Positions 17,596-23,951 of a stretch of DNA of 34,130 nucleotides are shown piece after piece (position 1 is the first letter of the stretch; every line of letters begins with the position of its first letter). Source of the DNA: Synechococcus sp. BS301-5m-G53 (GTDB lineage Bacteria > Cyanobacteriota > Cyanobacteriia > PCC-6307 > Cyanobiaceae); contig JADHMX010000010.1 of the NCBI GenBank assembly GCA_016779825.1, positions 1 to 34,130 of the forward strand. The letters run 5' to 3'. A model generated the notes under the pieces. It saw nothing but the letters and a program-made list of their open reading frames with translations, was not told the DNA's origin and did not search any database. Made by a program: the position numbers and the translations under genes.

Positions 17596-17931
17596 TCAGA
17601 ACAAACCGAGAAAACGCTTGCGTTCCGTCTGTTGGCTGGGGTCTGGCTTGGGCTTTTCTGGGATTTCGCGCCGATAGCGGGGCTTGGCATCACCCACGGT
17701 GACCAACGGGTCGTTGTTCTTGAACCAGATCCAGTCGCGAATCGGTGGCGTCTCCGTGAGATCGCGACGGGTCAGCCCCAACCCCAATTTGGCCGAAGCC
17801 CCCAGAAGGATGTCGACCATCGCATCACCATCGGCGCAGGTGGCCAAAGCCTTGTTGGTTTTCTCAGCACCGTCGAGGGCCTTGACCAGAAGAGCGATGC
17901 GCTGCTGAACGGGGAGAGAACTGGGATTCAT
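17596..17931 (-). CDS. Small hypothetical protein with weak Nif11-like N-terminus
   Basis: This 111-residue protein is encoded last in the pdxJ-ycf54 unit; its ATG shares one base with the ycf54 stop (TGATG). The first 60 residues form helices (QQRIALLVKALDGAEKTNKAL, then CADGDAMVDILLGASAKLGL). They recall the Nif11 leader-like family, which is expanded in marine picocyanobacteria, but the match is only by eye. The C-terminal half is different: RDWIWFKNNDPLVTVG, then a Lys/Pro/Arg-rich tail ending RKRFLGLF. There is no double-glycine cleavage site, so a lanthipeptide precursor role is unlikely. The function is unknown. Confidence 0.75.
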   Translation of the reverse strand: MNPSSLPVQQRIALLVKALDGAEKTNKALATCADGDAMVDILLGASAKLGLGLTRRDLTETPPIRDWIWFKNNDPLVTVGDAKPRYRREIPEKPKPDPSQQTERKRFLGLF

Positions 17932-18251
17932 CAGACGACACCGGCGAGGGCATCGGGAATCAGCTCAGAGGGTGCCTCGAAGGAACCAACCACCACGTAT
18001 TCGAGGCGCAGTTTGAGGAAGGTGATGAAGGTGGGATCGGTGGACACCACAGCCGCAGCTGGTTGGGGGATGGTCGCCTTGAGCTCAGCCAACTCAGGAG
18101 AAGAGAGAAAAGCCGGTTGCTTCACCAACCAGAAATCGATGGTCTTGCCGGTTTCGGCGTAATTGCGTTGGCGCTCCCGCAGCACTTCCTCCAGCGGCTC
18201 CTCGACAGTGAGGAAGCGCTCGCTGGCTGCAACGAAGTGATAGGTGGTCAT
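17931..18251 (-). CDS. ycf54: Ycf54, accessory factor of Mg-protoporphyrin IX monomethyl ester cyclase
   Basis: This 106-residue protein matches the Ycf54 (DUF2488) pattern: [27 protein letters not shown] at the start, [36 protein letters not shown], and a C-terminus [13 protein letters not shown]. Ycf54 binds the aerobic oxidative cyclase (AcsF/CycI) and is needed for normal formation of the isocyclic ring of chlorophyll. It has no cofactor or membrane segment. Its ATG overlaps the pdxJ stop by four bases, and its own stop overlaps the next start, so all three genes are probably translated from one message. Confidence 0.92.
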   Translation of the reverse strand: MTTYHFVAASERFLTVEEPLEEVLRERQRNYAETGKTIDFWLVKQPAFLSSPELAELKATIPQPAAAVVSTDPTFITFLKLRLEYVVVGSFEAPSELIPDALAGVV

Positions 18252-18997
18252 CCGGGCGCCTGTCCGAAAAGGGGATCAAGGCGGGGATTCTGAACCAAGA
18301 CCTTCATATCCCGCACAGCCTGTTGCAGTCCGACGGCCACGGACCGGGCCACGATCGTGTGGCCGATGTTGAGTTCCTCCATTCCAGGAATGGCCGCAAT
18401 GGGCTCGACGTTCTGATAGGTGAGGCCATGGCCGGCATTGACCCGCAAACCAAGCTGCCGCGCGATCGCTGTGCCTTCGTGCAACCGCGCCAGCTCCTGC
18501 GGCTGGGTGCTCCAGTCGGCATCGGCATAGCGGCCCGTGTGCAATTCCACCCAGCAGGCCCCTGTGTTTTTGCAGGCCTGAAGTTGGGTGGGCTCCGGAT
18601 CCACAAACAGGCTCACTGGAATCTTGGCGGCCTGAAGGGTTTGCACCAGAGCAGCCAGTGAGGCGTCCTGTCCCGCCACATCCAGCCCCCCCTCCGTTGT
18701 CACCTCCTCCCGCCGTTCCGGCACGAGGGTGACCATGTCGGGCTTAATGCGCAGCGCAATCGCCGCCATCTCATCAGTGGCGGCCATTTCCAGGTTGAGC
18801 CTGGAGCGCACGGTTTGGCGCAGCAACTCCACATCACGATCCTGGATGTGACGCCGGTCTTCCCTCAGGTGCACGGTGATGCCATCGGCCCCACCAAGTT
18901 CGGCCAGAAGTGCCATCGACACCGGGTCCGGCTCGACGGTTCGCCGCGCTTCACGGATGTTGGCGATGTGGTCGATATTGACGCCGAGGCTGGCCAT
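18248..18997 (-). CDS. pdxJ: Pyridoxine 5'-phosphate synthase PdxJ
   Basis: This 249-residue TIM-barrel enzyme shows family hallmarks: [17 protein letters not shown] at the N-terminus, [45 protein letters not shown] and [12 protein letters not shown]. PdxJ condenses 3-amino-1-hydroxyacetone phosphate with deoxyxylulose 5-phosphate to give pyridoxine 5'-phosphate, the last ring-forming step of the deoxyxylulose-dependent vitamin B6 route. The ATG at 18997 lies in a CATG shared with the probable start of the divergent acyltransferase gene. It is first in the pdxJ-ycf54-small protein unit. Confidence 0.97.
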   Translation of the reverse strand: MASLGVNIDHIANIREARRTVEPDPVSMALLAELGGADGITVHLREDRRHIQDRDVELLRQTVRSRLNLEMAATDEMAAIALRIKPDMVTLVPERREEVTTEGGLDVAGQDASLAALVQTLQAAKIPVSLFVDPEPTQLQACKNTGACWVELHTGRYADADWSTQPQELARLHEGTAIARQLGLRVNAGHGLTYQNVEPIAAIPGMEELNIGHTIVARSVAVGLQQAVRDMKVLVQNPRLDPLFGQAPG

Positions 18998-19778
18998 GAC
19001 GGGGCAATCGTTGGCTGGATCCTATGCAGCTTTGCCAGAGGGCCTTAAGTTCTCAAACGTCGAATTCGATCACCCGTTGCAAGCGGCCCTGGCGACCCGA
19101 GAAAGCGCCCTGAGTGTCGGAATCGACAACTTCTGGGCCCCCCTGGCGATGTTCACCACCCAGGATCTGGCGCTGCAGCTTCAGTTTCGTGAGCGGCTGG
19201 TGCTGAATCCGGAGAACCTCCCCCATCAGGGGCCAGTTCTGCTGGCACCAACACACCGCGCCCGCTGGGATGCCCTGATGCTGCCCATGGCCGCCGGCCG
19301 TCGTGTCAGTGGCCGCGACTGCCGGTTCATGGTGACCACCACGGAAATGCGGGGGCTGCAGGGTTGGTTTCTGCAACGGCTGGGCTGCTTTCCGGTGGAC
19401 CAGGGACGCCCATCGATGACCACGCTGCGGCTGGCCATCGACCTCTTGGCTGACGGACAGCAGGTGGTGATGTTCCCCGAAGGCAGGATCCATCGAAAAG
19501 ACGAGAAGATTCAGTTGCGGCCCGGTCTTGTGCGTCTAGCCCAACTCGCCCAGAGCCGCGGCGTTTCCGTTCCTGTGGTTCCCGTCGGTTTGGGCTACAG
19601 CCAGGCCCCACCACGGCCCTTCAGCCGGGCGGCGCTCTGTTTCGGTTCGCCCCTCCAGGTGCCGCCCAAAGTTGAGCGTGAGGCGACGCGCCAGTTCAAC
19701 AGCCAACTTGCCGCGTCGATGCATGCAGCTGAACAAGCGGCCCGTGCAGCCGTTGGCCGACCGCTGGAGAGCTTCTAA
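18996..19778 (+). CDS. plsC: 1-acyl-sn-glycerol-3-phosphate acyltransferase family protein (PlsC-like)
   Basis: The acyltransferase motifs are present: block I HX4D as [10 protein letters not shown], block [11 protein letters not shown], and [10 protein letters not shown] for block IV. Such enzymes add the second acyl chain to lysophosphatidate at the membrane, making phosphatidic acid for membrane lipids. The ORF track begins at 18876 inside pdxJ. I choose the ATG at 18996, which gives 260 residues, but no ribosome site is clear, and internal starts such as the ATG at about 19149 cannot be excluded. Substrate preference is not visible. It is transcribed divergently from pdxJ and followed after 28 bases by an exported-protein gene. 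Confidence 0.85.
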   Translation: MTGQSLAGSYAALPEGLKFSNVEFDHPLQAALATRESALSVGIDNFWAPLAMFTTQDLALQLQFRERLVLNPENLPHQGPVLLAPTHRARWDALMLPMAAGRRVSGRDCRFMVTTTEMRGLQGWFLQRLGCFPVDQGRPSMTTLRLAIDLLADGQQVVMFPEGRIHRKDEKIQLRPGLVRLAQLAQSRGVSVPVVPVGLGYSQAPPRPFSRAALCFGSPLQVPPKVEREATRQFNSQLAASMHAAEQAARAAVGRPLESF

Positions 19779-19806
19779 AGTCCGCCAAACTTTTCTTGCT
19801 GTTCTC

Positions 19807-20334
19807 ATGGGTTGTCGCGCACTGCTGACGACTGCTGCACTGGTGGCGACCCTGGGCGTTACCGCCGCTCCTGGCATCGCCCAGACGGCATCAGAAAACC
19901 GCGTTCTGGCTCAGGCCCAGGGCGGGTTCAACCCAGCGGCCGTCCGTTCCATGCTGGCCGAAGGTGATGCTGCCGCCAGCCGGGGAGACCTTGAAGAGGC
20001 CCGCGCCGATTACGACAAGGCCCGTAAAGCCTCCAAGCAACTCCTGGCCTTCTACCGGGACCTGAGTGGCGCCTTCCGCGGACTGGACGCTCGGATCCCC
20101 CGTGAGATGGACACCAAGGGCCGTGAAGCCCTGGAGCTTCTGGCCGAAACCAACCTCCGACTGGCTGCATTGTTCCGCCGCCAGAACCAACCCGAAGTGG
20201 CTGTTCCGGTGTTAGTCGAGGTGGTCAAGCTGATGACACCGGCCAAGCCCCAGGGGCAGAAGGCCTACCAGAGCCTGCTCGAACTGGGTTTCGTCGAAAC
20301 GGAATTCCGCGGCGCATCTGCAGCTGGCCAGTGA
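19807..20334 (+). CDS. Exported TPR-like helical protein
   Basis: This 175-residue protein has an N-terminal signal peptide (GCRALLTTAALVATLGVTAAPGIAQ, cleavage likely after IAQ). After a Gln/Ala linker come helical pairs resembling one or two tetratricopeptide repeats: MLAEGDAAASRGDLEEARADYDKARKAS and LLAETNLRLAALFRRQNQPEVAVPVLVEVVKLM, ending AYQSLLELGFVETEF. It is probably a periplasmic or lumenal protein-interaction factor. The start is the ATG at 19807; the ORF track's opening at 19672 overlaps the acyltransferase gene. The spacing and shared orientation suggest co-transcription with the gene upstream. No specific function is recognised. Confidence 0.82.
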   Translation: MGCRALLTTAALVATLGVTAAPGIAQTASENRVLAQAQGGFNPAAVRSMLAEGDAAASRGDLEEARADYDKARKASKQLLAFYRDLSGAFRGLDARIPREMDTKGREALELLAETNLRLAALFRRQNQPEVAVPVLVEVVKLMTPAKPQGQKAYQSLLELGFVETEFRGASAAGQ

Positions 20335-20382
20335 GCCGGTCTGTCAGCATCTGAGCCAGTTCCCCTTTGCGCAACCACCGCC

Positions 20383-20631
20383 ATGGTGCAGCCGGATGCT
20401 GTTGAAGCCGCGATCCAACAGGTCATTCCCGACGCCAACGTCACCGTGGAAGACCTGACTGGCGGCGGTGATCACCTTCAAGTGACGGTTGTCTCATCCG
20501 CTTTTGCTGGCCTTTCACGCATTCGTCAGCATCAGATGGTCTACGGCGCGCTGCAGCAGGAATTGGCCAGCGAAGCGATTCACGCCCTCGCCCTCAACAC
20601 TTCAACACCCTCGGACGCAGCGTCCGCCTAA
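20383..20631 (+). CDS. BolA family protein
   Basis: This 82-residue protein has the BolA fold signature: N-terminal helix [20 protein letters not shown], strand [28 protein letters not shown], then [13 protein letters not shown]. BolA-type proteins bind CGFS glutaredoxins and share a [2Fe-2S] cluster, acting in iron-sulfur trafficking or redox regulation. The partner glutaredoxin gene starts 21 bases downstream, which supports the assignment. It belongs to the short BolA/IbaG type without a long extension. Confidence 0.92.
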   Translation: MVQPDAVEAAIQQVIPDANVTVEDLTGGGDHLQVTVVSSAFAGLSRIRQHQMVYGALQQELASEAIHALALNTSTPSDAASA

Positions 20632-20651
20632 AGCTCAATTCAGGATCAACG

Positions 20652-20975
20652 ATGGACACTTCCACCAAAGCTCGCATCGAAACGCTGGTCTCTTCCAGCC
20701 CGATTTTCGTGTTCATGAAGGGCTCGAAGCTGATGCCCCAGTGCGGATTCTCAAACAATGTGGTGCAGATCCTGCATTCCCTCGGTGTGGCATTCGAGAC
20801 ATTTGACGTGCTTTCCGATCCGGAGATTCGTCAGGGAATCAAAGAGTTTTCCAGCTGGCCCACCATTCCCCAGGTGTACGTCAAAGGAGAATTCATTGGC
20901 GGTTCCGACATCTTGATCGAGATGTATAACTCCGGCGAACTGCGCGAAAAGCTGGAAATTGCACTCGCCAGCTAA
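20652..20975 (+). CDS. grxD: Monothiol CGFS glutaredoxin (Grx4 family)
   Basis: This 107-residue thioredoxin-fold protein has the monothiol active site QCGFSNNVVQIL, a preceding lysine in FVFMKGSKLMPQC, the cis-Pro segment WPTIPQVYV, and GGSDILIEMYNSGEL. Family members assemble and transfer [2Fe-2S] clusters with glutathione and BolA rather than reducing disulfides. The linker between the lysine and the active site reads GSKLMP, where GTPDFP or similar is common; this is a minor variation. It is encoded directly after the BolA gene. Its stop lies one base from the stop of the convergent gene at 20977. Confidence 0.95.
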   Translation: MDTSTKARIETLVSSSPIFVFMKGSKLMPQCGFSNNVVQILHSLGVAFETFDVLSDPEIRQGIKEFSSWPTIPQVYVKGEFIGGSDILIEMYNSGELREKLEIALAS

Positions 20976-20976
20976 C

Positions 20977-21249
20977 TCAATAGCCCTGGGGATGACGCAT
21001 GTACAAGGTGCTCACATCCCCGTCAGGGCCAATAAAGCTGGAGGGATCCATGATCCAGCGATCGATCAATTGTTCGAGTCGGTGCTGAGAACGGGAATCA
21101 AGGGAGCCCGATTTTCTCAAGGCATGCAGGTAGCCATCTGAATAAAGCCGCAGCTCAGAAGGGGTGTGATATCGCGTTGTGAGCTCCTGGCAGGCATCGC
21201 ACAGGGACTGGAAATGACGGATGGCTTCAGGGTCGTCGAGTGATGTCAT
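20977..21249 (-). CDS. Small conserved-looking cyanobacterial hypothetical protein
   Basis: This 90-residue soluble protein is predicted helical. It starts MTSLDDPEAIRHFQSLCDACQEL, continues TPSELRLYSDGYLHALRKSG and HRLEQLIDRWIMDPSSFIG, and ends DGDVSTLYMRHPQGY. The Leu/Arg-x-Tyr-x-Asp-Gly-Tyr-Leu-x-Ala-Leu stretch resembles the cyanobacterial DUF6761 family as I recall it; that link needs a profile search. The ATG at 21249 is preferred to the TTG three codons upstream. It is convergent with the glutaredoxin gene and divergent from the regulator gene at 21324. Confidence 0.75.
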   Translation of the reverse strand: MTSLDDPEAIRHFQSLCDACQELTTRYHTPSELRLYSDGYLHALRKSGSLDSRSQHRLEQLIDRWIMDPSSFIGPDGDVSTLYMRHPQGY

Positions 21250-21323
21250 GAGATACAACAGCAGCCCCTGCTACCAGCCTGCCAGGAATTTCGGCTTAGC
21301 GTAGGTCCGCCTGAGCCGATCCA

Positions 21324-22100
21324 GTGACCTCCACTCCCCACGACCTCACGGCTGAAGCATCTACAGCCAACTCCGATCCGGTTGTGATGCCAACCTCGAA
21401 CACCGGTCAGGAGCCTTCGCGGGTCTTGGTGGTCGAGCCGCATCCAACGTTGCGCACGGTGCTGGTTCAGCGCCTACGTCAGGACGGTCATCTCACGGCC
21501 GCAGTCGGAAGCGCTGCTGAGGCGCTGGATGTCTGCCAGGAGCAGTCGCCAGATTTGCTGGTGAGTGCTGAACTGCTGGAGCGCAGCTCTGCCCTGCGGT
21601 TGGCTGAACAGCTGCGTTGCCCTGTGATTGTGCTGACAGCACGTGCTGGTGCCGAGCCGGTGGTTGGCCTGCTGGATGACGGCGCCGACGATGTGTTGCG
21701 GAAACCCTTTGGCCTTGAGGAATTGGCGGCCCGTTGCCGAACCCTGCTGAAGCGGGGCCACAGCGGCCTGCAGGAACGGGTCACCGTTGGCCCCCTCGAA
21801 GTTCATCTTCTGCTGCGCCAGGTGACGCTGAGGGATCAGCCCGTGGAGCTCAGTCCCCGCGAATTTGCTCTGCTTTGTGCGCTGTTGATGCCACCCGGTC
21901 TGGTGCGCAGCCGTCAGGAACTGCTGCGGATGGCCTGGCCTCCCTTCAGCGGTGGCCCCCGCTCGGTGGACACTCAGGTGCTGACCCTGCGCCGCAAGTT
22001 GGAGCAGGCCGGTCTTGGCGAAGGCGGTGGAATCACCACCGTGCGCCAGCGGGGCTACCGCTTCAGCCTCGACAACCTTCCAGCCAGCTCAATCAGCTGA
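21324..22100 (+). CDS. OmpR/PhoB-type response regulator with an atypical receiver domain
   Basis: A receiver-like domain (about residues 33-145) is followed by a winged-helix DNA-binding domain: LEVHLLLRQVTLRDQPVELSPREFALL, RSRQELLRMAW, SVDTQVLTLRRKLEQAG and TTVRQRGYRF. The receiver keeps the switch Thr (VIVLTARAG) and Lys (VLRKPFGLEEL). The usual acidic pair after the first strand reads VEPHP, and the position of the phosphorylated Asp reads Ala in PDLLVSAELL. It may therefore work without phosphorylation. The GTG at 21324 is the track start; the ATG at 21387 gives a more ordinary N-terminus. No histidine kinase gene is nearby. A hairpin follows the stop. Confidence 0.87.
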   Translation: MTSTPHDLTAEASTANSDPVVMPTSNTGQEPSRVLVVEPHPTLRTVLVQRLRQDGHLTAAVGSAAEALDVCQEQSPDLLVSAELLERSSALRLAEQLRCPVIVLTARAGAEPVVGLLDDGADDVLRKPFGLEELAARCRTLLKRGHSGLQERVTVGPLEVHLLLRQVTLRDQPVELSPREFALLCALLMPPGLVRSRQELLRMAWPPFSGGPRSVDTQVLTLRRKLEQAGLGEGGGITTVRQRGYRFSLDNLPASSIS

Positions 22101-22104
22101 ATCC

Positions 22105-22125
22105 ATTCCAGTCAGAGACTGGAAT
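22105..22125 (+). terminator. Hairpin downstream of the response regulator gene
   Basis: ATTCCAGTC and GACTGGAAT form a perfect 9-bp stem with a 3-base loop, five bases after the regulator stop codon. Only three T's follow, so it may be a weak intrinsic terminator or a 3'-end stabilising hairpin. Confidence 0.6.
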
Positions 22126-22188
22126 TTGGGGATCAAGGCCAATCAACGTTCGGCCCGACGCAATTCGTTTGGTTGAGCCCTTTTAGGC

Positions 22189-22347
22189 TCACTCATTGGT
22201 CTTTTGCAGACGAATCGCCTGCTTGAGTTGGGCCTCTTTGGTCGGGACCAGATGGTGCGACGTGACCCAACCCAATTCACAGAGATGATTCACGCAGACT
22301 TTGACCTGAACCGTTCCGCAGGGAAGGTTGGTGAGTTCGGTTGTCAT
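22189..22347 (-). CDS. Possible small hypothetical protein
   Basis: From the ATG at 22347 this frame encodes 52 residues (MTTELTNLPCGTVQVKV, VNHLCELGWVTSHHL, a basic C-terminus ending RLQKTNE). The stop codon is embedded in a 6-bp inverted repeat, TGAGCC/GGCTCA (22174-22191), a common arrangement at gene ends. The ribosome site is weak, and an overlapping plus-strand frame (22204-22452) competes. The composition of the minus-strand peptide is the more protein-like of the two. The part upstream of 22347 up to about 22500 shows nothing I can support. Confidence 0.35.
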   Translation of the reverse strand: MTTELTNLPCGTVQVKVCVNHLCELGWVTSHHLVPTKEAQLKQAIRLQKTNE

Positions 22348-22502
22348 CCCATCGGAGCAACTGAATTGATTCCAACGTCTGAGCGACAGATGGCAACGCC
22401 AGAGATCTGGACAAAATCGAGAGTTGTTCGCAGGACAGTCCTCATTGCCTGATCGCTGCAGGAGGGGCAAAATGGCGTTGTCGACACCCGGGAGCCCCCG
22501 CC

Positions 22503-22640
22503 GTGATCGGATTAACCAGGTTGTATTGCAACCAAGGAGAGAGATTTCTCCTCATCGATGTTGCATCTGAAGACGCTTCCCAAAGAGCCGAAGAGCTGCT
22601 CAGCGACGGCTGGGAGATCGAAGCAGCAATACCGGTCTGA
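22503..22640 (+). CDS. Small acidic hypothetical protein (45 codons)
   Basis: This gene is too short for the ORF track. A GTG at 22503 is preceded by GGGAG eight bases away. The peptide reads VIGLTRLYCNQGERFLLIDV, then SEDASQRAEELLSDGWEIEAAIPV, with a predicted strand-helix-strand shape and a protein-like distribution of hydrophobic and acidic residues. A second frame, ATG at about 22472 behind GCAGGAGGGGCAAA, overlaps out of phase and encodes a less protein-like Arg/Pro-rich peptide. It is followed by the microprotein gene at 22824 on the same strand. No family is recognised. Confidence 0.5.
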   Translation: MIGLTRLYCNQGERFLLIDVASEDASQRAEELLSDGWEIEAAIPV

Positions 22641-22823
22641 TCGGACGGTTCCTCATCCAATCAAAAAGATATTGATGGCGCACTCTGTCTTGAGCTCCAA
22701 TTGGGAGAGCTTCAAGAGCAGGCATCCCTGGAATGAGGGAATTGGCTCAGGCAACAAATCACTCAACTGGGGGAGGTGATTCCCAGCAGGATCGGAGATG
22801 GTGTCTTCAGAGAGGAGAACACC

Positions 22824-22910
22824 ATGCTTCCAATGCTCACCATCGCAGTAGCCATTGGCATCTGGACTCCCGTCACCGTTGCCGCCTGCAAGTGGATTGC
22901 TGATGCCTGA
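22824..22910 (+). CDS. 28-residue hydrophobic microprotein
   Basis: Read by hand because it is below the track cutoff. The ATG at 22824 follows a strong ribosome site (AGAGAGGAGAACACC-ATG). The peptide MLPMLTIAVAIGIWTPVTVA continues ACKWIADA and stops: one membrane-spanning segment of about 20 residues with a short polar tail. Length and character resemble single-helix subunits of photosynthetic complexes, but I cannot match it to a named Psb, Psa or Pet protein. A terminator lies about 125 bases downstream. The ribosome site is the main support. Confidence 0.55.
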   Translation: MLPMLTIAVAIGIWTPVTVAACKWIADA

Positions 22911-23034
22911 CAGGTTGTGACGGGAAGCCTGATGCCTGCCGAGGGCGTCTCTAAGACAGGATGAAAGCCATACAAGACCCGCGAGGAAAAGCAGGGGGAG
23001 CTGATTGTCGTTATCCATCTCCCGTCAGAACATT

Positions 23035-23065
23035 CACCCCGTCAGCAATGGCGGGAGTGTTTTTT
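23035..23065 (+). terminator. Rho-independent terminator
   Basis: CACCCCG (23035-23041) pairs with CGGGAGTG (23052-23059) with one bulged A, and is followed by a run of six T's. It faces the plus strand, so it would end a transcript carrying the small genes at 22503 and 22824, just before the convergent membrane protein gene. Confidence 0.7.
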
Positions 23066-23080
23066 ATTCAGGGGCCTTCA

Positions 23081-23635
23081 TTAACCTGGATAAGCCGCCG
23101 GCAAACTGATCCATCCCTGAGCCAGAGCCAGGGACGTGAGCAGTTCACCTGTGATCATCAGAACGGCCAGTCCAGCCAAAAGTTGATAGGTCCAGGGCGG
23201 CGTCAGACGCCCGATGCCCTTGGTCGACACCTTGGTGTTGGCCGCCAGAAGCTCCAGAAATCGATCGAAGCGCTCAATGCGTTGCGGCAAGAGCTGGTGA
23301 CGCAGATCCGCGGCCTTCACGTAATACACCGTTCCCCCCTGACTGGTGCCAACGGGAACCAAGGCCCGAATGTCCTGCCAACGCATGGTCCAGCCGCGCC
23401 GCAGCAACCAACGGATCCAGGCTGGGTAACGCACCTGAATTCCCTCGGCATCAGTTTCCACCCGTTCACTCAACAGACCGATCACCAACACCAGGCCCAG
23501 CAGCAGTCCAGCCACCATCAGCCAGCGCGACTCTGCAGGGGCGAGCAACGGCAAGGGCAACACCAAGGCCCCATAAAGGCTGAGCAGGGTGAAACGGATC
23601 AGGGGCGATAACCCGAAGCGTTCGATGCCGGTCAT
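23081..23635 (-). CDS. Hypothetical membrane protein with PH-like middle domain
   Basis: This 184-residue protein has two N-terminal membrane segments (IRFTLLSLYGALVLPLPLLAP; LMVAGLLLGLVLVIGLLS). A soluble stretch of about 80 residues follows (VETDAEGIQVRYPAWIRWLLRRGWTMRWQDI...ALVPVGTSQGGTVYYV), then one C-terminal membrane segment. The soluble part resembles bacterial PH-like domains, in which a sheet-rich segment reports on the polypeptide's own membrane side. Its start overlaps the stop of the upstream small gene by four bases. The function is unknown. Confidence 0.8.
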   Translation of the reverse strand: MTGIERFGLSPLIRFTLLSLYGALVLPLPLLAPAESRWLMVAGLLLGLVLVIGLLSERVETDAEGIQVRYPAWIRWLLRRGWTMRWQDIRALVPVGTSQGGTVYYVKAADLRHQLLPQRIERFDRFLELLAANTKVSTKGIGRLTPPWTYQLLAGLAVLMITGELLTSLALAQGWISLPAAYPG

Positions 23636-23916
23636 CGGTCGTCCGGAGAACCCGGCAAGGGTTCGATCAGTTGTGGGGGTTGATAGGTGCCATCAAACAC
23701 CTCCTGTTCACGGCCTTTCCAGAACTGGCCCAGACGCATCAGATCGGCATGGGCCTCCTGCACCTTCTCGAGATAGAGCTGAGGATCCATCGAGTCTTTG
23801 GCTTCCTTGAGCTTTTTGAGCCGCAGCATCTGCAGATTCCAAGGCTTGGTCAGCTCGCCCCTCTGCTCGAGGTAGCGGGCCAGATCTTCCGACGACGGCT
23901 GAAACTCAGGCGGCAT
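23632..23916 (-). CDS. Small hypothetical protein
   Basis: This 94-residue soluble protein starts MPPEFQPSSEDLARYLEQRGEL, has a charged helix MLRLKKLKEAKDSMDPQLYL, an amphipathic LEKVQEAHADLMRLGQFWKG, and a proline-rich end. It contains no cysteines or membrane segments. The ATG and stop overlap with the membrane protein gene (ATGA at 23632-23635) indicates a two-gene unit. It is probably conserved among marine picocyanobacteria; no function is recognised. Confidence 0.78.
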   Translation of the reverse strand: MPPEFQPSSEDLARYLEQRGELTKPWNLQMLRLKKLKEAKDSMDPQLYLEKVQEAHADLMRLGQFWKGREQEVFDGTYQPPQLIEPLPGSPDDR

Positions 23917-23951
23917 CCCAACTCCTACGCCAGATCACGCTAGGCAGAAGT

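Noticed and set aside
22442-22660. 72-codon minus-strand ORF
   Set aside because: It is serine- and alanine-rich without a ribosome site, and opposite the better plus-strand frame at 22503.
22653-23018. 121-codon minus-strand ORF starting MDNDNQLPLLFLAGL
   Set aside because: Its beginning looks like a membrane helix, but the rest is Gly/Asn/Asp-rich. The GGGAG abuts the ATG without spacing, and the plus-strand peptide with a proper ribosome site and terminator lies opposite. Not fully excluded.
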